26,843 nucleotides of DNA from Bacteroidales bacterium (GTDB lineage Bacteria > Bacteroidota > Bacteroidia > Bacteroidales > UBA1715): positions 1 to 26,843 of the forward strand of contig JAISIO010000096.1 of assembly GCA_031262005.1 (NCBI GenBank), written 5' to 3'. The notes under the pieces are model-generated. The model had not been told where the DNA came from. It did no database searches and saw only the letters and a program-made list of their open reading frames with translations. Shown here in pieces: positions 1 through 7,563 of the stretch. The translations under genes and the position numbers were made by a program. Position 1 is the stretch's first letter. Each line of letters begins with the position of its first letter.

Positions 1-13
1 TTAACTCATAGAA

Positions 14-931
14 ATGTCAATTGCAATCCAAAATCTAACAAAATACTACGGCGAACAAAAAGCGGTAAACAACATTTCATTTGACGTGAAAAGCGGTGAA
101 ATTGTGGGGTTTATTGGTCCGAACGGAGCAGGGAAATCAACCACTATGAAGATAATTACCGGTTACATTTCACAATTTGAAGGCACGGTGCAGGTTGATG
201 GGCTTGACGTGCGCTCGCAAGCATTGGAAGTTAAAAAAAATATCGGATATCTGCCCGAACATAATCCGCTCTATGTGGAAATGTATGTGCGTGAGTATTT
301 GGAGTTTATGGCTCGTTCTTACGGACTTGTAAAACCATTCAAACCGGCAATTGATGCGGTAATTGAACAAACAGGCTTGCAAGCAGAACAACATAAAAAA
401 ATCGGTGCACTTTCCAAAGGCTATAGGCAACGTGTCGGTTTGGCTGCGGTGCTTATTCACAATCCCAAAGTGTTAATTTTAGATGAACCTACAACTGGGC
501 TTGACCCAAATCAAATTCTTGAAATTCGTAATTTGATTGCCGAAGTGGGACGAGAAAAAACAATTCTCCTTTCAACCCACATTATGCAAGAGGTTGAAGC
601 TATTTGCAATAGGGTAATTATTATCAATAAAGGGCACATTGTGGCAAACGATAAAGCCGAACTGATAAAACAGCAGGCAAACGAACAGCACACAACCTTG
701 TTGGTGGAATTTTTGGAAAACACCACTCGCGAAGTGTTGCAAGCCATAGATGAGGTTGAAAACGCTATGTGTGTTTCCGAAAATCAATGGCTTATAAAGC
801 CGCAAAACAATGCCGATATACGAAAAAATGTATTTGATTTTGCGGTAAAAAATTCTCTTACTGTGATTTCCATGCAATTGCAAGAAAAAACCTTGGAAGA
901 AGCATTTCAGCAATTGACTATGAATAAATAA
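14..931 (+). CDS. gldA: ABC transporter ATP-binding protein, GldA-like
   Basis: 305-residue cytoplasmic ATPase subunit of an ABC exporter. Visible motifs are Walker A GPNGAGKST (about residues 35-43), the signature-like LSKGYRQRVGLA (about 134-145), Walker B VLILDEPTTGLD (about 153-164) and a switch histidine in LLSTHIMQEVE. The extra C-terminal 90 residues are typical of the GldA/NosF-like branch. In Bacteroidota this protein is annotated GldA, which in gliding species works with the permeases GldF and GldG; those partners are not in the window, so a gliding role is not shown here. The ATG at 14 gives a full-length family protein. Family assignment is strong; the symbol is by resemblance only. 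Confidence 0.85.
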   Translation: MSIAIQNLTKYYGEQKAVNNISFDVKSGEIVGFIGPNGAGKSTTMKIITGYISQFEGTVQVDGLDVRSQALEVKKNIGYLPEHNPLYVEMYVREYLEFMARSYGLVKPFKPAIDAVIEQTGLQAEQHKKIGALSKGYRQRVGLAAVLIHNPKVLILDEPTTGLDPNQILEIRNLIAEVGREKTILLSTHIMQEVEAICNRVIIINKGHIVANDKAELIKQQANEQHTTLLVEFLENTTREVLQAIDEVENAMCVSENQWLIKPQNNADIRKNVFDFAVKNSLTVISMQLQEKTLEEAFQQLTMNK

Positions 932-950
932 ATGATTAATGGTTAATGGT

Positions 951-1002
951 TAGTGATTAGAGTGTAGTGATTAGAGTGTAGTGATTAGAGTGTAGTGATT
1001 AG
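951..1002. repeat. 14-bp tandem repeat, 3.7 copies
   Basis: The unit TAGTGATTAGAGTG is repeated exactly at 951, 965 and 979, followed by 10 bases of a fourth copy to 1002. It lies between the convergent ends of the gldA-like gene and rlmH. It is a simple intergenic tandem array with no coding potential; length variation between strains would be expected. Confidence 0.9.
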
Positions 1003-1004
1003 AA

Positions 1005-1029
1005 CTAACTTCTCTAACTTCTCTAACTC
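1005..1029. repeat. 9-bp tandem repeat, 2.8 copies
   Basis: The unit CTAACTTCT occurs at 1005 and 1014, with a partial copy at 1023. It directly follows the 14-bp array and ends just before the rlmH stop codon. It is low-complexity intergenic sequence. Confidence 0.8.
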
Positions 1030-1038
1030 CTTTGAGTT

Positions 1039-1512
1039 TTACTCATGATGATAAGGCATATTTTTCAAAATAGTGTACGCTCGATACACTTGCTCCACAA
1101 AGAATAAGCGTATCATTTGATGCGAAAAAGTCATTTTTGACAGCGACATACGTTGTGGAACGGCAGCATACACTTCTTCGGAGAAACCGTATGCCCCGCC
1201 GATTATAAAACAGAGTTCTTTACAGGCTTCGTTTTGTTTTTTTTCAATCAGTGCCGCAAATTGCAGCGAAGTATATTCCTTTCCTCGTTCGTCGAGCAGT
1301 AACGACGTAGCTCCGCTCGGAATTTTTGCCAAAATCAGTTGTCCCTCACGTTTTTTTATTTCATCAAAAGAATAATTATTCGCCGATTTTAAATCGGGAA
1401 TTTCAATGAGTGAAAATTGACAAAAATGGGTTAATCGTTTGGTGTATTCGGCAATGCCCGTTTGCAAAAATTGCTCTTGCGTTTTGCCTACTACTATAAA
1501 AGTGATTTTCAT
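1039..1512 (-). CDS. rlmH: 23S rRNA (pseudouridine1915-N3)-methyltransferase RlmH
   Basis: 157-residue SPOUT-class methyltransferase that methylates N3 of pseudouridine 1915 in helix 69 of 23S rRNA, using S-adenosylmethionine. The full family layout is present: N-terminal MKITFIVVGKT, a central LLLDERGKEYTS segment, the cofactor-binding FIIGGAYGF loop, and a C-terminal knot region ending in the conserved LKNMPYHHE. Length is normal for RlmH (about 155-160). The ATG at 1512 matches the family N-terminus. It is transcribed away from the Sua5-type gene's end with a short gap, on the same strand, so the two may be co-transcribed with the Sua5-type gene first. Confidence 0.95.
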   Translation of the reverse strand: MKITFIVVGKTQEQFLQTGIAEYTKRLTHFCQFSLIEIPDLKSANNYSFDEIKKREGQLILAKIPSGATSLLLDERGKEYTSLQFAALIEKKQNEACKELCFIIGGAYGFSEEVYAAVPQRMSLSKMTFSHQMIRLFFVEQVYRAYTILKNMPYHHE

Positions 1513-1560
1513 ATATCAAGCCTCGCGGAATAGTTTTTTTGTATAATTATACGGTGCAAC

Positions 1561-2184
1561 CTATACCTCCAATTCACCAATTCCTTGTCGTATGATTTCA
1601 AAATCGTCGAGCGAGCAATCAACAATGGTAGAAGCAGTGTTGTTGCCATAACCGCCATCGACTACGGCATCAACCAGATTTTTAAATTTTTCCAACAAAA
1701 GTTCGGGGTCGGTTATGTATTCTTCAATGGCATCGTTGGTACGCACCGACGTTGTGAGTATCGGATTACCCAATTCTTTCACAATGGCACGGCAAATAGC
1801 ATTGTTGGGAATGCGAATGCCCACGGTTTTTTTCTTGCTTTTAAACAGTTTCGGCACATTGTTATTCGCATTGAGTATAAACGTGAAAGCCCCCGGTAGG
1901 TTGCGTTTCATCAATTTATACGTAGCATTGGAAACGGCTTTGGTAAAATCCGATAAATGGCTCAAATCGTAACAAATAAACGAAAAATTAGCTTTTTCTA
2001 ATTTTATGCCCTTTATACGCGCAATTCGTTCCACGGCTTTTTGATTGAAAATATCGCAGCCAATGCCGTACACCGTATCGGTGGGGTAAATAATAACGCC
2101 GCCGCTGCGCAAAATTTCAACTATCTGCTGAATATGACGCTCGTTGGGGTTTTCGTTGTATAGTTTTATGTGTAAACAACTCAT
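1561..2184 (-). CDS. L-threonylcarbamoyladenylate synthase (Sua5/YciO/YrdC family)
   Basis: 207-residue YrdC-domain protein. The family makes threonylcarbamoyl-AMP from threonine, bicarbonate and ATP for the t6A37 modification of ANN-decoding tRNAs. Diagnostic segments are GGVIIYPTDTVYGIGCD near the N-terminus, KANFSFICYDLS, PGAFTFIL and VGIRIPNNAICRAI. The open frame extends upstream to 2460, but the extra 92 residues are low-complexity and unlike the family, so I choose the ATG at 2184, which places the YrdC fold at the usual distance from the start. Length fits the short YciO-like branch rather than long Sua5; that branch's activity is less certain, so no symbol is given. It lies 48 bp upstream of rlmH on the same strand. 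Confidence 0.85.
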   Translation of the reverse strand: MSCLHIKLYNENPNERHIQQIVEILRSGGVIIYPTDTVYGIGCDIFNQKAVERIARIKGIKLEKANFSFICYDLSHLSDFTKAVSNATYKLMKRNLPGAFTFILNANNNVPKLFKSKKKTVGIRIPNNAICRAIVKELGNPILTTSVRTNDAIEEYITDPELLLEKFKNLVDAVVDGGYGNNTASTIVDCSLDDFEIIRQGIGELEV

Positions 2185-2203
2185 ACTGTGTTTTATTTGG
2201 TTG

Positions 2204-2211
2204 CGAAAGTA
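2204..2211 (-). promoter_or_regulatory. Possible -7 box for the Sua5-type gene
   Basis: On the minus strand the sequence TACTTTCG lies 19 bp upstream of the chosen ATG at 2184 and resembles the Bacteroidota -7 element TAnnTTTG with one mismatch. No good -33 TTTG is seen, so this is weak. It supports the shorter start of the gene, because the box would lie inside the longer frame. Confidence 0.3.
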
Positions 2212-2355
2212 GCAATTAATTGTAAATAGTAAGGTGTAAATTGAAAAAATCTCTTTGTCTCTGGGAACAAACATAGCCGATATTCTAAATTCCGCCAAAT
2301 TGTCATAAAAAATCTGCCAAAACAAAAACATTTTCGCAATAATTGAATGTTTTTC

Positions 2356-2406
2356 TGACAGATTTACACTGAAAATATAAAAAAAATGTGTGGCACAATC
2401 ATTGAC
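2356..2406 (+). promoter_or_regulatory. Candidate dnaK promoter region, sigma-54-like element
   Basis: The 324-bp gap 2185-2508 holds no gene. Upstream of dnaK, TGGCAC (2391-2396), five bases, then TTGACA (from 2402) resembles the sigma-54 -24/-12 pattern, with GG and the second G at the right 12-base spacing, but with GA in place of the invariant GC. An overlapping alternative is CTGACA (2356-2361) followed 15 bases later by TATAAA. No TAnnTTTG box is evident. This suggests dnaK uses something other than the housekeeping promoter, but the match is imperfect. Confidence 0.3.
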
Positions 2407-2508
2407 AAACGGGAAGAAAAATCTTTCTGTATTGATTAGTGTAGAAAGAAAATTTAGCAAACTAAAGCAAACTAATAAATAAGTATAAACAATTTAAAAC
2501 ATACTAAA

Positions 2509-4416
2509 ATGGGAAAAATTATTGGAATCGATTTAGGAACTACCAATTCCTGCGTTTCGGTGATGGAAGGAAACGAGCCGGTGGTAATTCCAAACAGCGA
2601 AGGCAAACGAACAACTCCTTCGATTGTGGCTTTTGTAGAAAATGGCGAACGTAAAGTGGGCGACCCTGCAAAACGTCAAGCTATTACAAATCCGGAAAAA
2701 ACTATTAACTCTATTAAACGCTTCATGGGTGAAACGTTTGATCAAGTGGCAAACGAAATTCCTCGTGTGCCGTACAAAGTGGTGCGTGGCGATAACAATA
2801 CACCGCGTGTGCAAATAGACGATCGCAAATTTTCTCCACAGGAAATTTCGGCTATGGTGCTTCAAAAAATGAAAAAAACCGCAGAAGACTACCTCGGTCA
2901 AGAAGTTACCGAAGCGGTAATTACTGTGCCTGCGTATTTCAACGACAGCCAACGTCAAGCAACCAAAGAAGCTGGTGAAATTGCAGGATTAACCGTCAAA
3001 CGTATTATCAACGAACCAACAGCTGCAGCATTGGCGTATGGCTTAGACAAAGCACATAAAGATATGAAAGTTGCAGTATTCGACCTTGGTGGCGGTACTT
3101 TCGATATTTCAATTCTTGAATTGGGCGACGGAGTGTATGAAGTAAAATCAACCAATGGCGACACTCACTTGGGTGGCGACGACTTCGACCAAGTAATTAT
3201 TAACTGGTTGGCAGACGAATTTAAAAATGCGGAAGGACCTGATTTACGCAAAGACCCAATGGCATTGCAACGATTGAAAGAAGCTGCCGAAAAAGCAAAA
3301 ATAGAACTTTCGAGCTCAACTTCTACCGAAATCAATTTGCCGTATATTATGCCTGTGGACGGTATTCCAAAACACTTGGTGCGCACGCTCACTCGCGCTC
3401 AATTCGAGCAATTGGCAGACTCATTAATTCAAGCAGTAATTCCACCATGTGCGCAAGCATTGAAAGATGCCAACCTTTCGGCATCGGAAATTGACGAAGT
3501 GATTTTGGTGGGTGGTTCTACCCGTATTCCTATCATTCAAGATAAAGTACAACAATTCTTCGGAAAAACTCCTTCAAAAGGCGTAAATCCTGATGAGGTG
3601 GTAGCTGTGGGAGCAGCAATTCAAGGTGGTGTGCTTGCCGGTGATGTGAAAGATGTGTTGCTTTTGGACGTTACTCCGCTTTCGCTCGGAATTGAAACTA
3701 TGGGTGGCGTGATGACCAAATTGATAGAATCGAACACTACTATTCCAACGAAAAAATCGGAAACATTCTCAACAGCAAGTGATAACCAACCTTCGGTGGA
3801 AATCCACATTTTGCAAGGTGAACGCTCAATGGCGCGTGATAACAAAACGATAGGTCGTTTCCACTTAGATGGTATTCCATCGGCTCCACGCGGAGTGCCA
3901 CAAATTGAGGTAACGTTCGATATTGACGCAAACGGAATTTTGCACGTAAGTGCTAAAGACAAAGCCACAGGTAAAGAACAGTCAATCCGCATAGAAGCAA
4001 GTTCGGGTTTGAGCGACGATGAAATCAAACGTATGCGCAACGAAGCAAAAGCAAACGAAGCTGCCGACAAAGAAGCGAAAGAGCGAATAGATAAATTGAA
4101 CCATGCAGACAGTTTGATTTTCCAAACCGAAAAACAATTAAAAGAGTTTGGCGACAAACTTCCTGCCGATAAAAAAGCTCCTATTGAAGCGGCTCTTACA
4201 AAATTGAAAGAGGCTCACAGCAAACAAGATATTGCGGCAATTGACGCAGCTTCAAACGAATTGAACACTGTGTTTCAAGCGGCAAGTCAAGAAATGTATG
4301 CCAATGCTCAAAACGCACAACAAGGAGCTCCTAACGAAGCACAAGGAGCACCGAATGGCGGCGGACAAGCAGGAAGCGATGAGGTTACCGATGTGGACTT
4401 TGAAGAAGTGAAGTAA
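2509..4416 (+). CDS. dnaK: Molecular chaperone DnaK (Hsp70)
   Basis: 635-residue Hsp70 chaperone that binds exposed hydrophobic peptides and cycles with DnaJ and GrpE in the cytoplasm. The nucleotide-binding domain begins with IGIDLGTTNSCV and contains DLGGGTFD (192-199) and VGGSTRIP; the substrate-binding domain follows (LLLDVTPLSLGIETMGG), then a helical lid and a Gly/Gln/Asn-rich tail ending in DVDFEEVK. Length and the conserved terminal EEVK are normal. The last codons, from 4399, are the left attachment site of the inserted element: the same 14 bases recur at 24050. So the final few codons and the downstream terminator were probably supplied by the element, yet the reading frame is restored exactly. 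Confidence 0.98.
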   Translation: MGKIIGIDLGTTNSCVSVMEGNEPVVIPNSEGKRTTPSIVAFVENGERKVGDPAKRQAITNPEKTINSIKRFMGETFDQVANEIPRVPYKVVRGDNNTPRVQIDDRKFSPQEISAMVLQKMKKTAEDYLGQEVTEAVITVPAYFNDSQRQATKEAGEIAGLTVKRIINEPTAAALAYGLDKAHKDMKVAVFDLGGGTFDISILELGDGVYEVKSTNGDTHLGGDDFDQVIINWLADEFKNAEGPDLRKDPMALQRLKEAAEKAKIELSSSTSTEINLPYIMPVDGIPKHLVRTLTRAQFEQLADSLIQAVIPPCAQALKDANLSASEIDEVILVGGSTRIPIIQDKVQQFFGKTPSKGVNPDEVVAVGAAIQGGVLAGDVKDVLLLDVTPLSLGIETMGGVMTKLIESNTTIPTKKSETFSTASDNQPSVEIHILQGERSMARDNKTIGRFHLDGIPSAPRGVPQIEVTFDIDANGILHVSAKDKATGKEQSIRIEASSGLSDDEIKRMRNEAKANEAADKEAKERIDKLNHADSLIFQTEKQLKEFGDKLPADKKAPIEAALTKLKEAHSKQDIAAIDAASNELNTVFQAASQEMYANAQNAQQGAPNEAQGAPNGGGQAGSDEVTDVDFEEVK

Positions 4417-4421
4417 CCACC
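4399..4421 (+). other. Left attachment site (attL) in the dnaK 3' end
   Basis: The 14 bases TTTGAAGAAGTGAA (encoding the end of DnaK, FEEVK) are identical to 24050-24063. Over the next nine bases, including the stop codon, seven more match, giving 21 of 23. Similarity stops immediately upstream of 4399, as expected for a crossover core. The site is inside a protein-coding gene, not a tRNA gene. Confidence 0.8.
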
Positions 4422-4448
4422 CAAAACAACCATCTGTCAAAAATAGAT

Positions 4449-4487
4449 AAAATGCGGTAAATCAAAAGTTTACCGCATTTTTATTTA
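4449..4487 (+). terminator. Rho-independent terminator after dnaK
   Basis: A perfect 13-bp stem, AAAATGCGGTAAA with TTTACCGCATTTT, has a 7-base loop and a T-rich tail. It lies 32 bp after the dnaK stop. The preceding AATAGATAAA and the GCGGTA/TACCGC stem core recur at the right end of the element (24094-24138), so this terminator appears to be the element's replacement for the original one. Confidence 0.85.
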
Positions 4488-4509
4488 TATTTATTTCTTG
4501 TAATTTATG

Positions 4510-4539
4510 CTTGTATATTGTTTTTTTATTGTATATTTG
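4510..4539 (+). promoter_or_regulatory. Bacteroidota-type promoter for the HTH/integrase operon
   Basis: The -7 box TATATTTG (4532-4539) is a perfect TAnnTTTG, with CTTG at 4510-4513 as the -33 element and 18 bases between them. The predicted start is near 4546, leaving a leader of about 80 bases before the ATG at 4628. Confidence 0.7.
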
Positions 4540-4627
4540 TACCATATTTGTTACGGGCGTTAATCGAAAAGAATATGGCTCTTAAAGTATCTTATCAGAT
4601 TTTGTTTATACATAAAACAGCAAAAAT

Positions 4628-5203
4628 ATGGGCGTAAGTAAATTGAAATTACCGAAAGTCTGCGAGCATTGCGGGAAAGCCTTTGAGGCAAAAACATTCA
4701 ATACCCGTTTTTGCAGTACAGCCTGTAACAGTGCTTCCATTCGCCAGCGAAAAAAGCAGGCATTGGAAGAAGAACGCAAACAACAGATTTTGCAGGAAAA
4801 CACGGCGACCATTGCCGAAATCCAAACACGCCCTTATATATCCATTGCGGAGGCGGTTGTATTGTTTGGCATTTCCAAAAACACCATTCACCGCCTTATA
4901 AAAACAGGTAAAATCCCCGCCATCAATCTGGGCGAACGATTAACCCGTATAAGCCGCACCCATATAGAAGCAATGTTTACCGCCGTAGCCATTCCCGAAG
5001 AAAAGCCACAGGAACAACAAGCCGTAAAACTCCAATACGAGCCAAGCGAATGTTACACTATCGGCGAAATCTCAACAAAATACGGCGTTTCACCCTCTAC
5101 CGTTGAAAATGCAATTCGCCGAAACAGCATACCCAAAAGGCAAATCGGCAATTATGTATATGTCCCCAAAGAAATGATTGATAAACTTTTTGCAAGACAA
5201 TAA
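4628..5203 (+). CDS. Zinc-finger and double helix-turn-helix DNA-binding protein
   Basis: 191 residues with three recognisable parts. An N-terminal Cys4 zinc finger (C12, C15, C29, C33; CEHC...CSTAC) is followed by a short charged helix. Two excisionase/MerR-like winged HTH domains follow, at about 70-115 (ISIAEAVVLFGISKNTIHRL) and 140-190 (YTIGEISTKYGVSPSTVENA). Proteins of this kind commonly sit next to integrases in Bacteroidota islands and are thought to act as excisionase or regulator. It is the first gene inside the left end, 80 bp before the integrase, behind a good promoter. Excision control is the likely role; direct proof is absent. Confidence 0.75.
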   Translation: MGVSKLKLPKVCEHCGKAFEAKTFNTRFCSTACNSASIRQRKKQALEEERKQQILQENTATIAEIQTRPYISIAEAVVLFGISKNTIHRLIKTGKIPAINLGERLTRISRTHIEAMFTAVAIPEEKPQEQQAVKLQYEPSECYTIGEISTKYGVSPSTVENAIRRNSIPKRQIGNYVYVPKEMIDKLFARQ

Positions 5204-5260
5204 TCGTATGAAACGAGCATTAACCTTTGAAAAATCAATAATAATGCGAGTTCCATACGA
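5204..5260. repeat. Imperfect 19-bp inverted repeat before the integrase
   Basis: The arm starting TCGTATG at 5204-5222 pairs with 5242-5260 (ending CATACGA), 16 of 19 positions complementary, with a 19-base spacer. A third CGTATGAAA follows at 5281, overlapping the integrase start codon. There is no T-tract, so it is not a standard terminator. It could be an operator, an excisionase or integrase arm site, or a leader structure controlling integrase translation. Confidence 0.6.
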
Positions 5261-5283
5261 CCTTGAAAAATAATTATTACCGT

Positions 5284-6531
5284 ATGAAAGAACTGTCAAA
5301 AACAAAATCAACAGTCCGCTTGCGTAAAGTCGAAGACCGCAAGGAATGGTATTTGTACATAGAAAGCTACCCCGTTTTTGTGCCGGGCAAAAAGCAGCCT
5401 CAACGAGTGCGCGAGTACCTCAACCGCACCGTTTCAACAGTAGAATGGGACAAAAAACGCACCGCCCGTACCGATGCCGACGGCTCAAAAACCTACAAGC
5501 CCAAGCGCGACGATAACGGCTTAATCCTTTGCCGCAGCGAAAAAGACCGCGAAACAATTCTTTATGCCGATGGCGTTCGCAAGCTCCGCCAACGCGAATA
5601 TGACAATGCCGACCTGTACAGCGACACCGAAACCGCCCAAGCCGAACAAAAAGAACGCTCACAGCAAAATTTCATTGAATACTTTGATACCGTATCAAAA
5701 AAACGCCACGCCAAAAGTTCCGAATCTATTATTGTGAATTGGCGACGAGTTTACGAATTATTAAAGATTTTTGCGGGCGACACTCTGCCGTTTTCAAAAA
5801 TAGACAACCGTTTGGCAGAAGATTTTAGAATGTTTATGTTGTCTGCCCCTTGCGGTGGAACTAAAAAAGGGACTGTTTCACAAAACACCGCCGCCACCTA
5901 CTTTTCGATTTTCAAAGCAGGATTAAAGCAGGCGTTTATTGATGGATATTTAACGGTCGATTTGTCCGCAAAAATTAAAGGCATACAGGAACAGGAAACC
6001 CGCCGAGAATTTTTAACGGTCGAAGAATTAAACACCCTTGTAGCCACGCCCTGCGATTACAAGGATTTGAAACGCGCCGCCTTGTTCTCTGCCCTCACAG
6101 GCTTACGCCATTGCGATATTCAAAAAATGCAGTGGAAAGAATTACAGATTGACGGCGACCAAGCCCGCCTCAATTTCACACAGCAAAAAACAAAAGGCGT
6201 TGAATATATGCCCATTTCTCCGCAGGCGTTGGAGTTTTGCGGCGAGCCGCGCAGCCCCAACCAATTAGTTTTTGAAGACCTGCCCGACCCCTCGTGGATT
6301 TCCAAACCGCTAAAAAAATGGATACAAGCCGCAGGCATTACAAAGAAAATCACATTTCACTGCTTCCGGCATACATTCGCAACACTGCAATTAAGCAATG
6401 GCACCGATATTTACACCGTCAGCAAAATGTTAGGACATACCAATGTAAAAACCACCCAAGTATATGCAAAAGTCGTTGATGAAAAGAAAGAAAAGGCGGC
6501 ACACGCTATAAAATTGAATATCGGCAAATAA
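5284..6531 (+). CDS. Tyrosine site-specific recombinase (integrase)
   Basis: 415-residue integrase that should catalyse integration and excision of the element at the dnaK 3' end. Order of parts: an N-terminal arm-binding domain (about 8-100), a SAM-like core-binding domain (about 128-235) and a catalytic domain. All catalytic residues are visible: R275 (TGLRHCD), K304, H359 and R362 (HCFRHTFA), H385 (MLGHTNVKTT) and nucleophile Y394. The frame opens at a TTG at 5263, but I prefer the ATG at 5284 because it fits the family and follows the inverted repeat. It is the only recombinase in the window and appears intact, so the element may still be mobile. Confidence 0.92.
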   Translation: MKELSKTKSTVRLRKVEDRKEWYLYIESYPVFVPGKKQPQRVREYLNRTVSTVEWDKKRTARTDADGSKTYKPKRDDNGLILCRSEKDRETILYADGVRKLRQREYDNADLYSDTETAQAEQKERSQQNFIEYFDTVSKKRHAKSSESIIVNWRRVYELLKIFAGDTLPFSKIDNRLAEDFRMFMLSAPCGGTKKGTVSQNTAATYFSIFKAGLKQAFIDGYLTVDLSAKIKGIQEQETRREFLTVEELNTLVATPCDYKDLKRAALFSALTGLRHCDIQKMQWKELQIDGDQARLNFTQQKTKGVEYMPISPQALEFCGEPRSPNQLVFEDLPDPSWISKPLKKWIQAAGITKKITFHCFRHTFATLQLSNGTDIYTVSKMLGHTNVKTTQVYAKVVDEKKEKAAHAIKLNIGK

Positions 6532-6538
6532 ACTATTT

Positions 6539-7432
6539 ATGAATAATCACAGCTCAAAAACAACTATAAGCGACTACATAGATAACAGCGAGTTGAACGC
6601 TCGCATTTATCAAATTCTATTGCACTTGCAGGATTGTAACCAACCCGGCATCGTCAAACTTAAACGCCACCCGCTTGAAATCTTTAATCAGGCGTATGCA
6701 ATTTGTGAAGAATTACAGCAAGAAAAATACCCTGAAGAAGCAGTAATACCCATTTGGAAACGGTTACGCAACAGTTTTATTCTTCACGAAGTTAATGTGA
6801 TTTTTTCCTGCGTATATGTTATTCAATGCTTTTCCGAAAATAAAAATCCAAATATGCGATATTTCTTGTTTCGCGTAAAAGATAAAATTGATACACATTA
6901 TTTTAAGAAATTTGAGCCACTTTTGAGTGAAGAACTAACTTACATCACAGCCCTGCCCGCAAATTTTGAGTTTTTGAAAACCGAAGCCGATACGATTTCT
7001 GACCTTGATAAAAGAGAACTGTTTTATGCAGACTACCTCACTCGCTATAAACAAGCCAAAAACAAAGGAAATATTTTACAGCAAATTTTCGATGAAATAG
7101 ATTTAATCCAACGCACAAAAGCTTTGACTACCACCGAAGAACAGAAAGCCGAAACCACTGAAAAGAGCGGAACAAAACGCACTTTGAAAGTTACTACCGA
7201 TGTTTTGATGTTGCTTTTGGAAAAGTCAGGCATCAGTGCAATTTCGGATGACAAAACAAAAATGGCTCGTTTAATTGCCTACCTGACCGATTTTTCCGAA
7301 GAAAAAATCAGACAACGCCTGTCAAATACCGAAGAATTAACCTCATACCATAGGGAAGAAGTCGAAACAATCAACAAAATACTCGCAGAACTAAACAGCA
7401 ATATATCAATCAAATACAATAAGCAACGATAA
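6539..7432 (+). CDS. Uncharacterised protein downstream of the integrase
   Basis: 297 residues, no family recognised with confidence. It starts 7 bp after the integrase stop and is probably co-transcribed with it. It is predicted soluble and largely helical: a first domain of about 190 residues, rich in aromatic and charged residues, a low-complexity linker (TTTEEQKAETTEKSGTKRT, about 198-216), and a compact C-terminal helical domain (about 217-297) containing TKMARLIAYLTDFSEEKIRQ. This C-terminal pattern resembles small proteins carried by other Bacteroidota integrative elements, but I cannot name a function. It is followed by tandem palindromes and a terminator, so it closes the first operon. 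Confidence 0.75.
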   Translation: MNNHSSKTTISDYIDNSELNARIYQILLHLQDCNQPGIVKLKRHPLEIFNQAYAICEELQQEKYPEEAVIPIWKRLRNSFILHEVNVIFSCVYVIQCFSENKNPNMRYFLFRVKDKIDTHYFKKFEPLLSEELTYITALPANFEFLKTEADTISDLDKRELFYADYLTRYKQAKNKGNILQQIFDEIDLIQRTKALTTTEEQKAETTEKSGTKRTLKVTTDVLMLLLEKSGISAISDDKTKMARLIAYLTDFSEEKIRQRLSNTEELTSYHREEVETINKILAELNSNISIKYNKQR

Positions 7433-7435
7433 TTT

Positions 7436-7460
7436 GTAACCGGTTACAGTAACCTGTTAC
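7436..7460. repeat. Tandem 12-bp palindromes
   Basis: GTAACCGGTTAC (7436-7447) is a perfect palindrome and is repeated one base later as GTAACCTGTTAC (7449-7460, 11 of 12 identical), a 13-bp period. The pair begins 3 bp after the stop of the uncharacterised gene. Two adjacent palindromes of this length look like a dimer-binding operator or an iteron-like site. Confidence 0.75.
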
Positions 7461-7486
7461 ACCCTCGTTTTGCTTATTCTTTTGCA

Positions 7487-7520
7487 CCACTATTCAATTT
7501 TGAGTAGTGGTTTTCTTTTT
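7487..7520 (+). terminator. Rho-independent terminator
   Basis: The stem CCACTATTCAA / TTGAGTAGTGG (one G-U pair) spans 7487-7510 and is followed by TTTTCTTTTT. It ends the HTH-integrase-unknown operon. Confidence 0.8.
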
Positions 7521-7563
7521 ATTGGCACAAGAGAAAATCCAATCCGCCGAAAACTAAAATATT

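Noticed and set aside
2185..2460. 92-residue N-terminal extension of the Sua5-type protein
   Set aside because: The extension is Phe/Ile-rich, unlike the YrdC family, and covers the dnaK upstream region; the ATG at 2184 gives the normal length.
3621..4157. 178-codon open frame antisense to dnaK, plus others at 2533-2958 and 3165-3392
   Set aside because: They mirror the dnaK codon pattern on the opposite strand, have Ser/Phe-rich unlikely compositions and no promoter or family resemblance.
5263..5283. TTG start for the integrase
   Set aside because: An ATG lies seven codons downstream at the normal family start, and the TTG falls just after the inverted repeat.
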